This document shows positions 44,869 to 53,819 of a stretch of DNA of 64,000 nt, in pieces. The notes beneath the pieces were generated by a model. It did not search any database. It worked only from the letters and a program-made list of their open reading frames with translations, and had not been told where the DNA came from. The stretch is from Streptomyces lanatus (lineage in GTDB: Bacteria; Actinomycetota; Actinomycetes; Streptomycetales; Streptomycetaceae): assembly GCF_014655715.1 (NCBI RefSeq), contig NZ_BNBM01000023.1:1-64000 (forward strand). Direction: 5' to 3'. Position numbers and translations under genes: made by a program. Every line of letters starts with the position of its first letter. Positions within the stretch are counted from its first letter, which is position 1.

Positions 44869-45612
44869 TCAGGTGAGGCGGCTGAAGGCCCAGCGCAGCA
44901 GCTCCTGATCCACCCGGGGGCGGCCGGTGCGGGCCAGGGCGGTGCGGATGTGGGCAGTCAACTGGGCCCAGGCGCGGAAATTGCCGTGCGCGGCGTGCTG
45001 GTCGGCGAACGTGATGTCATCGGGGTCGGCGTCGGCCCAGACCGGATGAAACAAAGGAATGGCCTCCAGGACCTCGCTGGGGGTGAGGCGGGTGAAGTGC
45101 TGCCAGATGAAGATCCGGGAGGACAGCATCGGTTCACGGCGCAGCACTGTGTGGCAGCCCTCCCCGCCGACGAAAATGATCGCGAGCTGGGTTGAGGGTT
45201 CGTCCCACAGGTAGCGGAAGTATTCGAACGCCTCCCCGTTGAGCCACTGGGCCTCGTCGACGAGGAAGGTGCGAGGGCGTTCGGCCAGCGCGGTTTTCAG
45301 CAGGCGGTCGAACTCGCTGGGGTGGCGCGGTGGTTCGCCGGCCAGGTCGAGCGCGGTGAACAACTCGTAGCGCACCGCGCGGGCGGTAGGCCGGGCCCGG
45401 AAGGTAATCTTGCGGACGTCCTCGTGCGGTTCGAGTGCGCGCAGGCAGATGTTGACGGCGAGGGTCTTGCCGAAGCCGGCGCCGCCGTGGATGCACATCA
45501 TCGCGCGGGCGGCGACGGTGTCTGTGATGTTGTCCCGGGCGGTGAGCAGGGCCCGGGTGGTGACCACCGACGCATCGGGCAGGTCGACGTACTGGTAGGT
45601 GGCCGCGGTCAC
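44869..45612 (-). CDS. MuB/TnsC-like ATPase of the second transposition operon
   Basis: A 247-aa AAA ATPase: Walker A IHGGAGFGKT near residue 42, Walker B TFLVDEAQWL, sensor 1 IIFVGGEG and Arg-rich RREPMLSSRI. It belongs to the IstB/MuB/TnsC-type target-binding ATPases. The GTG at 45612 overlaps the stop of the transposase gene (GTGA), so translation is coupled. It has no N-terminal DNA-binding extension, unlike the other ATPase of the operon. Confidence 0.75.
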   Translation of the reverse strand: MTAATYQYVDLPDASVVTTRALLTARDNITDTVAARAMMCIHGGAGFGKTLAVNICLRALEPHEDVRKITFRARPTARAVRYELFTALDLAGEPPRHPSEFDRLLKTALAERPRTFLVDEAQWLNGEAFEYFRYLWDEPSTQLAIIFVGGEGCHTVLRREPMLSSRIFIWQHFTRLTPSEVLEAIPLFHPVWADADPDDITFADQHAAHGNFRAWAQLTAHIRTALARTGRPRVDQELLRWAFSRLT

Positions 45613-47306
45613 GAGGCATCTCCGTCTTCAGTGGTCTGTTCAGCCGGTCCGGGCGGGCGCCTGGGGGCAGGTTCGGACGGAACGGGAGGAGGCCGGCCGG
45701 GCGCGGTCCGGGTGACGAGGGAAGGCGGGGTACGCCAGTCGGCCGGGGGCGCGGCGGGCGGGATGAGGTCCGGCATCGCCAGATCCGACAGGGCGGTGCC
45801 GGCGGACTGGGCGAGCTCGGCCTCGGCCTGCGCGGTGGTCAGCGCACCGAGCCGCCGGGGCGCCTCGGGCTGGTTCACGGCGGCGTAGCGCTCCCGCTGG
45901 GAAGCTTCGAGATCCTTTTTCAGACGGCGGCTACGGGCGGATCGCGCTCTTCGTACGGCGCTGACCTGTTCCTCGGTGGCCTGATCGGCCAGGTCCGCAG
46001 ACCCCAAGTAACGGCCGGTGGCCGCATGGTAGACCTCGATCCGGTGATCGTGGTGGGGCATGAAACGGACCCGGACCTGGATGCCAGCCTGGCCGGTCAT
46101 CCACGGCCCCACGTAGTCGCGTCTGCGGAAACGGACTCCGCGGGTGGTCAGCGTGCGGGTACCGGCGTCCTCCAGGGTGAACGTCCATAGATCCGCGGCC
46201 GGCACGTCCCGCAGCGGGGTGGGATCGTCCTGCCACGCCTCAAGCGGAGTCTTGCCCCGCAACGGCGCGGGGCGGTGCCCGGTGTTCCACCACCGTGTCC
46301 AGTCCAGCAGCCGGGCGGTGAAGTCCTCGAAGCTGAGCAGCACTTCGTCCTTCGGCCGGGAGGGGCGTTTGCCGGGGCGGGGCTGGCGGGCGTAGCCGGG
46401 CAGCGCGGCCAGGAACATGCTCTCCACCGCCCGGTTGAGGCCCTCGACCGTGCCCTTGAGGTGGGAGGTGTAGGCGGGCAGGTCCTCCACAGTGACGTCC
46501 AGGAGATCGAACGCGGCGGTCACCGTCCGGGACAGGAAGTCCTTGCCACGGTCGACCCGCACCTTCTGCGGCAGACCGCCGAACGGGCCGTAGGGGTCCT
46601 CGCGCAGGACCGCGGAGCGCAGTGCGGACAGCACCGACTCCCGCGACGGGTCTCCCGGCGTGACCGCGACGCCGGTGATCGCGTTCGTCGCGCAGTCGGT
46701 GAACCAGGTGATCCACGGCCTGCGGGACTTGCCCTCGACGTCGACCAGCACCGCCGCTTGGACGTGGTCGGTCTCCCACACCTGGTTGCGCCAGCCGCGC
46801 GGCCGGGCCAGGAACACATCATGCTTGCGCGCCGCCCGCTCCCCTCCCGCGAGCCCAGCCCGCTCCCCCGGCGTCAGATCCCGCTGGATCGCCCGGTGCA
46901 GCGTCGGAATCGATGGAGGCGGCTCCCCCTCGCCCCTGGCCGCGCGAGCGGTCAGCTCACGATGGACCGCCGCGACGTTGCCCTTCCACAAGGCCAGCAG
47001 ACGGCGCACCTCCGGGGTGACGGAGAAGCGGTCCTTGCTCTGGACCCGCGCCCCGGGCTCCGCGGCCGCGGCCTCGTCACGCTCGGCAGCGGCAAGCCAC
47101 CGCCACACCGTACGCTCTGTCACCTCCAACGACTCCGCCATCAGCCGCACATGTCGAGTCGTCAGTTTCTGGTCCTGCCGCAGGGCGAGCAGACGGCGCA
47201 CGGCAGGGCCGCGCAGCGCCGACAGGGAGGAAGAAGGCAGCCCTCCCCGCGTGTGCGGACCGTCCTCGTGGCCCCCGGCCTCTCCCGGCCCAAAGGCGCC
47301 GGTCAC
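45609..47306 (-). CDS. Mu/TnsB-like DDE transposase
   Basis: A 565-aa transposase from the GTG at 47306, which overlaps the stop of the upstream ATPase gene (GTGA). N-terminal HTH (RHVRLMAESLEVTERTVWRW) and a second helix-turn-helix (IPTLHRAIQRDLTPGERAG), then the core: Asp in WETDHVQAAVLVDVEG, Asp in KVRVDRGKDFLS, Glu in LKGTVEGLNRAVES, with 35 residues between the last two. A Mu C-terminal barrel follows (TRGVRFRRRDYVGPWMTG). It is unrelated in detail to the TnsB at 18 kb. The tail is Pro-rich. Confidence 0.82.
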   Translation of the reverse strand: MTGAFGPGEAGGHEDGPHTRGGLPSSSLSALRGPAVRRLLALRQDQKLTTRHVRLMAESLEVTERTVWRWLAAAERDEAAAAEPGARVQSKDRFSVTPEVRRLLALWKGNVAAVHRELTARAARGEGEPPPSIPTLHRAIQRDLTPGERAGLAGGERAARKHDVFLARPRGWRNQVWETDHVQAAVLVDVEGKSRRPWITWFTDCATNAITGVAVTPGDPSRESVLSALRSAVLREDPYGPFGGLPQKVRVDRGKDFLSRTVTAAFDLLDVTVEDLPAYTSHLKGTVEGLNRAVESMFLAALPGYARQPRPGKRPSRPKDEVLLSFEDFTARLLDWTRWWNTGHRPAPLRGKTPLEAWQDDPTPLRDVPAADLWTFTLEDAGTRTLTTRGVRFRRRDYVGPWMTGQAGIQVRVRFMPHHDHRIEVYHAATGRYLGSADLADQATEEQVSAVRRARSARSRRLKKDLEASQRERYAAVNQPEAPRRLGALTTAQAEAELAQSAGTALSDLAMPDLIPPAAPPADWRTPPSLVTRTAPGRPPPVPSEPAPRRPPGPAEQTTEDGDAS

Positions 47307-48535
47307 AGCGGCCCCATGAGCCGTGCGCAGGCCCGCTCCAGCAACCGGCGGTCCACTACCGCACGGCTCTTGCCGTAGATCTCGGCGGTCAGGTGCGAGG
47401 TGAGCTTCGCCCACGTCCGGAAATTGCCGTGGCCCACATGCTCGTCCACCCACACGACATCGTCCTCGCTCACGTCCTCCCACAGCGGGTGGAAGGCCGC
47501 CATCGCCGCCGCCACCTCACCCGGGCGAAGACGCGGCACCAACTCCCAGGTCAGCACCCGAGAGGCCAGCGCGGGCACCCGGCGCAGCGCCCGTTCGCTG
47601 CCCGCACCCGCGAGCACGAGTGCCGTGTCCGTGTCCGGGTGGTCCCACAGCCCGCGCAGAAACTCCAGCGCCGGCCCCGGAAGGCGCTGTGCCTCGTCCA
47701 GTACCAGCACGCGGGGCTGTCGTAGCGCGTTCACCAGCATCAGGTCGGCCTCCCCCGCCCCGCGCGGCAGACGCCTGCCCAACTCGAGGGCATCCGCGAG
47801 CACCCGGCGCAGTTCAGGAACCGTCGGGTGCATACCGACATGGACCCGACGGACCCGGGCCGGGTGCGGCAGCTGGGACAAGGCGTACTGCAACGCGACG
47901 GTCTTGCCCTGGCCGGCGTCACCGTACAAACACACCACCGCGCCCACCGCGGACGCGTGCGCGACCGTCCGCAGCACCGACTGCACAGCAGACGTATGCA
48001 CGACCTGGGCGCCCGGCACCAGGACCGGGACCTGCGCCAGATGCTTCTGCTCCCGCAGAAACACCTGCCCGTCGGTACCTCTGTCGGACACGACGTTCAA
48101 GCCCAGCTCGCTGAGCGGATCCGGCCTCCTCGGCCCGGCCACCTCGGGCTCCCGCTCGACCAGCAAAGCCCGCCCCGCCCGACGGTCCCTGCGAATCACC
48201 CGGTGCAAGGTCGACGCCGACGGCACCGAAGCCCCGCCACCAGCATCGACCAGCCGACGCCTCAGCTCAGCTACGTTCCCTCCCACCTCCCCCAACAGCG
48301 CCCACACCTCGTCCGACACCGCATACCCCTGCCGGGCCCCGGCCTCCATCTGCCCGGTCGTCTTGGCCTGTTCCAGCCAGCGCCACACCGTGCGCTCCGA
48401 AACTCCCACCGTCTCAGCAACCGCACGCACATGCCGGGTCGACAACTCCCCCGCCTGCTGCCGCTCCAGCAGACGACGCACCACCAACGCCCTGGGCAGC
48501 GCAGCCCCACGGCCGGCCCCTACCGCTCGATCCAC
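47303..48535 (-). CDS. HTH-ATPase fusion of the second transposition operon
   Basis: A 410-aa protein, first gene of the four-gene operon. Residues 1-140 mirror the DNA-binding N-terminus of the transposase encoded next: RHVRAVAETVGVSERTVWRW against RHVRLMAESLEVTERTVWRW, then a GNVAELRRRLVDAG helix and ASTLHRVIRRDRRAGRALL against PTLHRAIQRDLTPGERAGL. Residues 150-410 are an AAA ATPase with Walker A LYGDAGQGKTVA, Walker B VLVLDEAQRLPGPAL and sensor 1 ALVLAGAGSERAL. An ATPase that can probably recognise the transposon ends itself is unusual. Its stop overlaps the transposase start. Confidence 0.75.
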   Translation of the reverse strand: MDRAVGAGRGAALPRALVVRRLLERQQAGELSTRHVRAVAETVGVSERTVWRWLEQAKTTGQMEAGARQGYAVSDEVWALLGEVGGNVAELRRRLVDAGGGASVPSASTLHRVIRRDRRAGRALLVEREPEVAGPRRPDPLSELGLNVVSDRGTDGQVFLREQKHLAQVPVLVPGAQVVHTSAVQSVLRTVAHASAVGAVVCLYGDAGQGKTVALQYALSQLPHPARVRRVHVGMHPTVPELRRVLADALELGRRLPRGAGEADLMLVNALRQPRVLVLDEAQRLPGPALEFLRGLWDHPDTDTALVLAGAGSERALRRVPALASRVLTWELVPRLRPGEVAAAMAAFHPLWEDVSEDDVVWVDEHVGHGNFRTWAKLTSHLTAEIYGKSRAVVDRRLLERACARLMGPL

Positions 48536-48893
48536 CCCTCGATCACACCGGCCGAGCCCACCTCAGCGCATAAGAAATCTTGAACCTGAGACAGCATCAG
48601 CTGCCATGCGATAAAGCCACACGACAGTGGACCCGCCCATCAATCTCTCACCTCATGACAGCGACCCACCCACCCACAAACAACCACTGACCAGCCCCAC
48701 AACACCCCACCCCAGAACGCCACCACCGACTCTCCCGACCACCGACACGAAGCCGAGAGATCGCAATTCGTGTCGCGTTTCCGTATGTACCCGACTCCTG
48801 ATCAGCTTTCTGATCTCAAGGCTCTCGGCCATCCGCCGGAACACAGCCTGCGGGTTCCGCGTGACAGACGACCCCTTCTGTCGTTTGCCAAGC
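48536..48893. other. Region upstream of the transposition operon
   Basis: About 360 bases with no complete gene. It holds the operon promoter region (CTTGAACCTGAGAC near 48581), a long C/A-rich stretch (48640-48740), and a TnpB-type fragment at 48770. If the operon lies in a transposon, one end should be here, but I could not identify a terminal repeat. Confidence 0.4.
48770..48830 (+). pseudogene. N-terminal fragment of an IS200/IS605 TnpB gene
   Basis: GTG at 48770 begins SRFRMYPTPDQLSDLKAL, matching the very conserved start of TnpB/OrfB proteins (RFRMYPTPEQ). The resemblance ends after about 18 residues, so only the gene start is left, close to the upstream end of the transposition operon. 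Confidence 0.5.
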
Positions 48894-49199
48894 ATGATCA
48901 CTCGCAACAGGGCAGTCGCACCGTTCGTTTATGGCGTTGCCATCACGGCTGGACTGGTCCTCGGGCTGGCCAGCCCCGCCACGGCCATCGAATCTCCGAG
49001 CGGCCTGCACTCCCAGCTCCAGTTCTGCAGTGTGGATGTCCTCGGTCTAGGTGATCTGGACTGTAGGTCAGCGTCCAAGTCGCCCTCGGAATACCCCACG
49101 GCGCAGGCGGTACGCGACGATGCAGCCCGGAGCGGGATGCAGGCGATGTGGTGCTCAGTTCCCGTTGCTGGGCAGGCCCTCGTCTGCCGCGGCGTCTGA
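48894..49199 (+). CDS. Small secreted protein
   Basis: A 101-aa precursor. The ATG at 48894 gives a classical signal peptide (MITRNRAV, then a hydrophobic run VYGVAITAGLVLGLAS, ending ATA|IES). The mature part is about 70 residues with four cysteines (FCSVD, LDCRS, WCSV, VCRGV), likely two disulfides. No family recognised. It is followed by a good terminator. No strong ribosome-binding site is visible. Confidence 0.55.
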   Translation: MITRNRAVAPFVYGVAITAGLVLGLASPATAIESPSGLHSQLQFCSVDVLGLGDLDCRSASKSPSEYPTAQAVRDDAARSGMQAMWCSVPVAGQALVCRGV

Positions 49200-49217
49200 G
49201 CTCGATCTTTCGTCTGG

Positions 49218-49239
49218 GTCCGTCAGCTTGCTGACGGAC
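49218..49239 (+). terminator. Rho-independent terminator
   Basis: GTCCGTCAGC and GCTGACGGAC form a perfect 10-bp stem with a TT loop, followed by CTTTCC. It lies 19 bp after the stop of the small secreted protein. Confidence 0.75.
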
Positions 49240-49322
49240 CTTTCCAAGGTCCTGACGTCCATGCCGGGGATCGGAGTCAGGACCGGAGCGAGGATCCTCA
49301 TCGACGTCGGCGACGGGACCGC
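49240..49322 (+). pseudogene. IS110 transposase fragment
   Basis: The frame reads LSKVLTSMPGIGVRTGARIL, then DVGDGTAF, the helix-hairpin-helix motif of the IS110 transposase C-terminal (Transposase_20) domain. Only about 30 residues remain. It joins directly onto the truncated HNH nuclease gene. Confidence 0.6.
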
Positions 49323-49934
49323 TTTCCCGTCCTCGTCTCCACCCCGGCCCACGCCGCCGAAACCCTGCCCCTGACCGAAGCCGTCGGGGGCCTGCCCGTG
49401 GCCACCGAGTCCCGAGATGGCTACGACCGGAACAAGTTCCGCCACTGGAACACCGGCGACAACCCCGTCGACGGCTGCAACACCCGCGCCGAAGTCCTCA
49501 TCCATGTAGCGGTCACCCCGCCCGCCGTCCGGCCGGCCCACCGCCTGACCGGCGGCAGCTGGTATTCGTACTACGACGCCACCGTCGTGATGTCGGCATC
49601 CGGACTCGACATCGACCACATGATCCCCCTCGCCGAAGCCTGGGACAGCGGCGCCTCGGCCTGGACCCCACGACGCCGCGAGGCATACGCCAACGACCAG
49701 GGCGCGGAGACCTCGCTCGTCGCCGTCACCGCACGCTCCAACCGCAGCAAAGCCGACCAGGATCCCGCCGAATGGCTGCCGCCGGCCGCCGACGTCCACT
49801 GCCGGTACCTCGCCGAATGGGTCGGCACCAAGCTCCGCTGGGCTCTCGCCGTCGACAACGTCGAGCTGGCCGCGTTGGAGAACGCCTCCGCAAGCTGCCC
49901 AGCGCAGACCGTGACATACGAGCCCGCCCCCTGA
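49323..49934 (+). pseudogene. 5'-truncated secreted HNH nuclease (DUF1524-type)
   Basis: The open frame encodes a GmrSD/DUF1524-type HNH endonuclease: SRDGYDRNKFRHWN, DIDHMIPLAEAWDSGA with the catalytic DH, YANDQGAETSLVAV and NRSKADQDPAEWLPP. These proteins are normally secreted. Upstream in frame, VSTPAHAAETLPL is the end of a signal peptide, but its start and hydrophobic core have been replaced by the IS110 fragment. An internal GTG at 49398 could still give a 178-aa cytoplasmic protein. All nuclease motifs look intact. Confidence 0.7.
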
Positions 49935-49946
49935 GCCAGCACCACC

Positions 49947-49977
49947 CACCGCCGTCCGCTTCGCGCGGACGGCGGTG
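49947..49977 (+). terminator. Strong terminator after the HNH gene
   Basis: CACCGCCGTCCGC and GCGGACGGCGGTG form a perfect 13-bp stem around a TTCGC loop, 13 bp after the HNH stop and facing the end of the convergent membrane protein gene. Confidence 0.8.
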
Positions 49978-50015
49978 CCCCGCTGTGTGCGTGTACACGG
50001 GACGCTGGGCACACG

Positions 50016-50294
50016 TCACAGGCCCAACTTCTCTTCGATCGTGAAGACGAGGTAGGTGATGCCAAGGAAAGAGGCGCCGCTCCAGGCCAATGCCTGTCCC
50101 AGGTCCGAGGACGTGTGCCGGGCGAGGATGTACGCCACCAGAGCAGCCACAGCCCCGGACAGCAGTGCGAGCTGACACCGGCGGTTCGGCAGGCCCGACC
50201 GAACCCGAGCCCGCAGGTGTACCGATTGCCGTGTCACCCGTCGGTTCGGCGCCGAGCCCTTTTCGGAAAACTCGAACCCACGGCCCTTGGCCAT
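50016..50294 (-). CDS. Small membrane protein
   Basis: A 92-aa protein with a basic N-terminal half and two hydrophobic helices (LALLSGAVAALVAYIL and ALAWSGASFLGITYLVF), ending in a short charged tail. GGAGG lies immediately before the ATG at 50294, closer than usual. Function unknown. Confidence 0.5.
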   Translation of the reverse strand: MAKGRGFEFSEKGSAPNRRVTRQSVHLRARVRSGLPNRRCQLALLSGAVAALVAYILARHTSSDLGQALAWSGASFLGITYLVFTIEEKLGL

Positions 50295-50440
50295 TTCCTC
50301 CAGTCGCCGGATGACGGACCAACTCTGCAGGACACTTCACCCTCGGGTCCGGGCCCTTCTCCTGCGCCATGCCGTCCATCGTGCGCGACAGCACCGACAA
50401 CCGGCACAAGGACACCCACACTGCGGCATGATCACCTGTC

Positions 50441-51373
50441 ATGTCCTACCTGATGACCGCCGCCGCAGCAGCAGCCGGCGCAGCCATACCGCACGCCGTC
50501 AGCCTCGCCGGACAGTGGATCGCCGCCCGCGGCGGCCACGCCCAAGCCGCCGCGGCACGCGACGCCGCCGAACGCGCCGCGCGGTCCACCTTCGAGGACA
50601 AGGCCCGAGAAGCCCAACGCGCCGCCCACGTCGCCCTGATCGAGTCCGCTCACGCCGTCGCGGAACACATGCGGCCCGTCCTGTGGCGAGCCGTTGAGGA
50701 GTACGCCACCGCAGAGAATCAGCTGAGCGTACGTCTGACGTTCGCCTCCGAGCCCCGCACCGCCTTCCGTACGTCCCTGGCCCGCGTGGAGCTGGAAGGC
50801 CCCCCGGACCTGATCCCTCTTGCCCACGAGGTTGCGGCGGCCGTCGAACAGGCCGAAGAGCGCTGCCGGTCAGAGCTGCCTTTCCTGGCAGCCCGGCACC
50901 GGCTCAGCCCGGTCTTCGAGGAACCGAGCGACCGAATCCTCTTCCCTCCAGGGGTGGGGCTCGTCGCCGTAAACGCGCTGCTCAACCTGAGCCGCACCGA
51001 GACGCCGTCTATGCCCTCGTTGGGCCGCCTCGTGATCCTGCGGGGGGTCACCTCGGCCATGAACCCGCAGGCCCGCGACACGCCGCCGAGCAACCAGGAC
51101 CAGGCCCACTCCATCCGGGCAGCGGACCCGGAGGAGGTGAGCGCGCTCACTGCGGCCTACCGGGAGACCGCGGAGGCTCTGCGCCGAGCCATCGACGAGG
51201 GCGCCGTCACTGAGGACCAGGCCCGGGATCTTCTCTCCGAAGCCGTTCAGGGCCGTCGACACATAGACGCCCCTATAGCGCCGTGGGATCAGATCCACGC
51301 GGCCCGCGTTCGGTTCACCGACGCGGCCCGTACGTATCTGCACACTATGCCGGGCCCGGCCGTTAGCTTGTGA
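50441..51373 (+). CDS. Hypothetical protein with N-terminal coiled-coil
   Basis: A 310-aa protein. Residues 1-35 are Ala-rich and hydrophobic (a possible membrane or signal-anchor segment), 35-120 are strongly helical with charged Ala-rich repeats, and the remainder is mixed. No family is recognised. The start ATG (50441) lacks a clear ribosome-binding site. It stands alone between convergent and divergent neighbours. Confidence 0.5.
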   Translation: MSYLMTAAAAAAGAAIPHAVSLAGQWIAARGGHAQAAAARDAAERAARSTFEDKAREAQRAAHVALIESAHAVAEHMRPVLWRAVEEYATAENQLSVRLTFASEPRTAFRTSLARVELEGPPDLIPLAHEVAAAVEQAEERCRSELPFLAARHRLSPVFEEPSDRILFPPGVGLVAVNALLNLSRTETPSMPSLGRLVILRGVTSAMNPQARDTPPSNQDQAHSIRAADPEEVSALTAAYRETAEALRRAIDEGAVTEDQARDLLSEAVQGRRHIDAPIAPWDQIHAARVRFTDAARTYLHTMPGPAVSL

Positions 51374-51807
51374 TCGTGGGCATGGACTCCGCCGTCCTCG
51401 CCGCCGCAGCCGCCTACGCAGCCGGGCGACAAGCTGCTGGCCGTCTCTGCGTACGGCAGGTTGCCGGCGTATTCCGGGCCCTCCGAGGACCGCGGTCGAG
51501 ACCCCAACCAGTCCAAGTTTGGTAAGGGGTCGCCTCACGGCACCCCGGGGAAGGACATCGGCATGACGACGATCACCGAGCAGTCGCGGACGTGACAAGG
51601 CGAGGGTGGCCCTGCCGAATGGACGCAGGCATGGGATCGCACCCGTGAGCCGATCGGCACCCGTGCCGACCACTTCAGCGAGCGCGACAGTGACGGCTCG
51701 CAGGAGGACGCGATCTCCGCACTGGCGACCGCCTCTACATCACGTGTCGGCGTACACGCGAACGGACTCAAGCGGGTACACGGGAATGTGGTCGCGCCGG
51801 CCGTTCG
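51374..51807. other. Gene-poor gap with possible coding remnant
   Basis: A 47-codon frame starts at ATG 51382 (MDSAVLAAAAAYAAGRQ). Further on, the frame around 51600-51790 (PAEWTQAWDRTREPIGTRAD, then DGSQEDAISALATAS) has G/C third positions and looks like the tail of a decayed gene. Neither can be assigned. Confidence 0.35.
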
Positions 51808-53382
51808 TCACGTGACAGTGCGGCCCAGGTAGGCGGCGAGACGGTCAAGAGGATCGGCGTCATCGGGGACCGGCTGCGGCGGAGCGAAGGAACCGGCGGC
51901 AGTACGGGGCAGATCGCCGTAGATCTCGCGTACGACGGGGAGCGCCGTCTCAGCGACGTGCTGAACGGTGTCGTAGGGGTGCCCGATGGCCTGGGCCAGG
52001 TCCCAGCCATGGACCAGCATCTCGATCACCAGCTGCTCGACGAGCCGTCGACCGGGGGCGGGCCCGTAGCGCTGCTCAAGCATGCCCGGGCGTGCGAAGG
52101 CCGACCGTGCGGCCCGGGTTGCGGTACGGAAGGCCGCGACATGATCGTCCCCGATGTGGTCGGCGGTGAAGTCGGAGCGGGGAGTTCCGTCGGCCAGACC
52201 GGCCCACAGCAGGTTCTCCCAGACCAGATGGTTGAGGAGGGCGCGAACGTCCCAGTCGGCGCAGGGCGTTGGCCTGTCGAACTGGCCCGCCTCCACCGCG
52301 GAGACGAGTACGCCGACGGCATCCAGGACCTCTTCACAGGTCTGGAGCACGCCGGTCGGTTCCCACGCGTCCTCCCCGGCGTCGTACATCTCGCCGAGTC
52401 GCGCAGCTCGCACACCGGGTTCAGGATGCGTCCGCAGTGCCGTTGTCAGCCATCGGCCGGCTGCCGCCATGCTGGGCCGCACGGGCCAGCCGTTGATGAT
52501 GCACAGCAGCTGCCAGTACCGCTCCGCGTGCGTGTCGGAGGCGACTTCGAGCTGTTCAAGGAGCAGACCTCTGGCCTGCGCGTTGTCGACAAGCTCCTTT
52601 CCGTCCGGAGCAGCCTGCGTGGGGATCCAGCTCGCCACGATGGCGGTGACGACGGGATCGGCTGCTGGCGAGTCCGGGGCAATTCCTTGCGCCGCCGCTG
52701 TCTCCACTCGCCGCAGCCAGTCGTCTGTCACCTCCTCTGCGTCCCGCAACGCGCTATCGTCGTGCTCGCCTGGGTGGTGTTCGGCGGCGTAGTGGGCCAT
52801 ACGGCGCACACTGGCGCGCAGAGCCGGATTCCTGACGAGTTCGCCTAGTTCAAGCCAGGCGTCGACCTGCTCGTCGGTGGGATCGGCGGGCAGGTCAGGG
52901 GTGGCCGCCAGCAGGCCCCGTCGGTAGGTGGGTACGTCCAGTTCTCCCAGGGTGTCGGTGACGAAGTCCTGGATGATGGAACGGCGTTCGGCGGCGGACA
53001 TGCGCGCCAGCTCGGTCATGGTGGTGAGCCCCTCGGCAGTGGTGTTGCGGCGGGTGACGGAGCGCAGCACGGCCTGCTGCGTTCGCAGCGTGCGGATCTG
53101 CTTCTCCAGCGCGTCGATGTGCGTCGCGGCCACGCCTGACAGGGTGCTCTCGCGCTCCAGTACGTTCCGGATCGTCGCCAGCCCCAGGCCCAGCCCTCGC
53201 AGTGTCTGCGCCAGCTGCAGCCGCGCCAGTGCCTCGGTGCCGTACAGCCGGTAGCCGGCCGGAGTCCGACGTGCCGGGTGAACGACCCCGGCGTCCGACC
53301 AGTGCCGGATCAGCTTCACCGACAGCCCGGTCTTCCGAGCGACTTCCCCGATACTCCAGAGCGTGTTGTCACCGACGTGCAT
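51808..53382 (-). CDS. MerR regulator fused to a maleylpyruvate isomerase/DinB-like domain
   Basis: A 524-aa protein from the ATG at 53382 (the frame is open to 53661 but antisense to other remnants). Residues 8-80: MerR DNA-binding domain (WSIGEVARKTGLSVKLIRHW, then RLYGTEALARLQ) and coiled-coil. Residues 120-300: helical region of unknown ligand. Residues 310-524: a mycothiol-dependent maleylpyruvate isomerase/TIGR03086-type domain (PTPCADWDVRALLNHLVWEN, HGWDLAQAIGHP). MerR proteins activate from overspaced promoters; the C-terminal domain may sense or modify a thiol compound. Such long fusions are seen in Streptomyces. Confidence 0.7.
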   Translation of the reverse strand: MHVGDNTLWSIGEVARKTGLSVKLIRHWSDAGVVHPARRTPAGYRLYGTEALARLQLAQTLRGLGLGLATIRNVLERESTLSGVAATHIDALEKQIRTLRTQQAVLRSVTRRNTTAEGLTTMTELARMSAAERRSIIQDFVTDTLGELDVPTYRRGLLAATPDLPADPTDEQVDAWLELGELVRNPALRASVRRMAHYAAEHHPGEHDDSALRDAEEVTDDWLRRVETAAAQGIAPDSPAADPVVTAIVASWIPTQAAPDGKELVDNAQARGLLLEQLEVASDTHAERYWQLLCIINGWPVRPSMAAAGRWLTTALRTHPEPGVRAARLGEMYDAGEDAWEPTGVLQTCEEVLDAVGVLVSAVEAGQFDRPTPCADWDVRALLNHLVWENLLWAGLADGTPRSDFTADHIGDDHVAAFRTATRAARSAFARPGMLEQRYGPAPGRRLVEQLVIEMLVHGWDLAQAIGHPYDTVQHVAETALPVVREIYGDLPRTAAGSFAPPQPVPDDADPLDRLAAYLGRTVT

Positions 53383-53473
53383 GCGCTCCACCCTTGGGTC
53401 TCCCACCGAGGGAGAGTCAACAGGTACCCGGATTCCGCCGACCTTCGCCGCAGGATTCCACGGGGACGCTTCG

Positions 53474-53809
53474 GTGTACGCGGCTGGACACAAACAGTCG
53501 TACGCCGACATCACGGCCAAAGAGCAGCGCGTTGAGCCCGCTGCCGTGCGCCGGCAAGCCGTCGATGACCTCGTTGACCGGCGTCCCGGGGAGACCGACC
53601 TCGATGTCGTCCAGAGGTGGAGGGCCCACCTGGAGAACCTGGGGCACAACGTCGACGACAAGACCGACCCAGTCTCCGCCCGCTGGCACTGCCTGCGCTA
53701 CGAGCACGACCCCGACGAACGGAACTGGGGCGACTCCCTCGCGCGCCATGGATACGCCTTCACCGCCATCCGCCACGTGCTCAGCCCCCACGTGGCGCCG
53801 GCCTTCTGA
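53474..53809 (+). CDS. Hypothetical protein or fragment
   Basis: An open frame with coding-like composition (from GTG 53474: YAAGHKQSYADITAKEQRVE, later WHCLRYEHDPDERNWGD). It has no recognised motif or ribosome-binding site and ends where recombinase remnants begin. It may be the remains of a gene from the same decayed element. Confidence 0.3.
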   Translation: MYAAGHKQSYADITAKEQRVEPAAVRRQAVDDLVDRRPGETDLDVVQRWRAHLENLGHNVDDKTDPVSARWHCLRYEHDPDERNWGDSLARHGYAFTAIRHVLSPHVAPAF

Positions 53810-53819
53810 AGCCGCCCTG

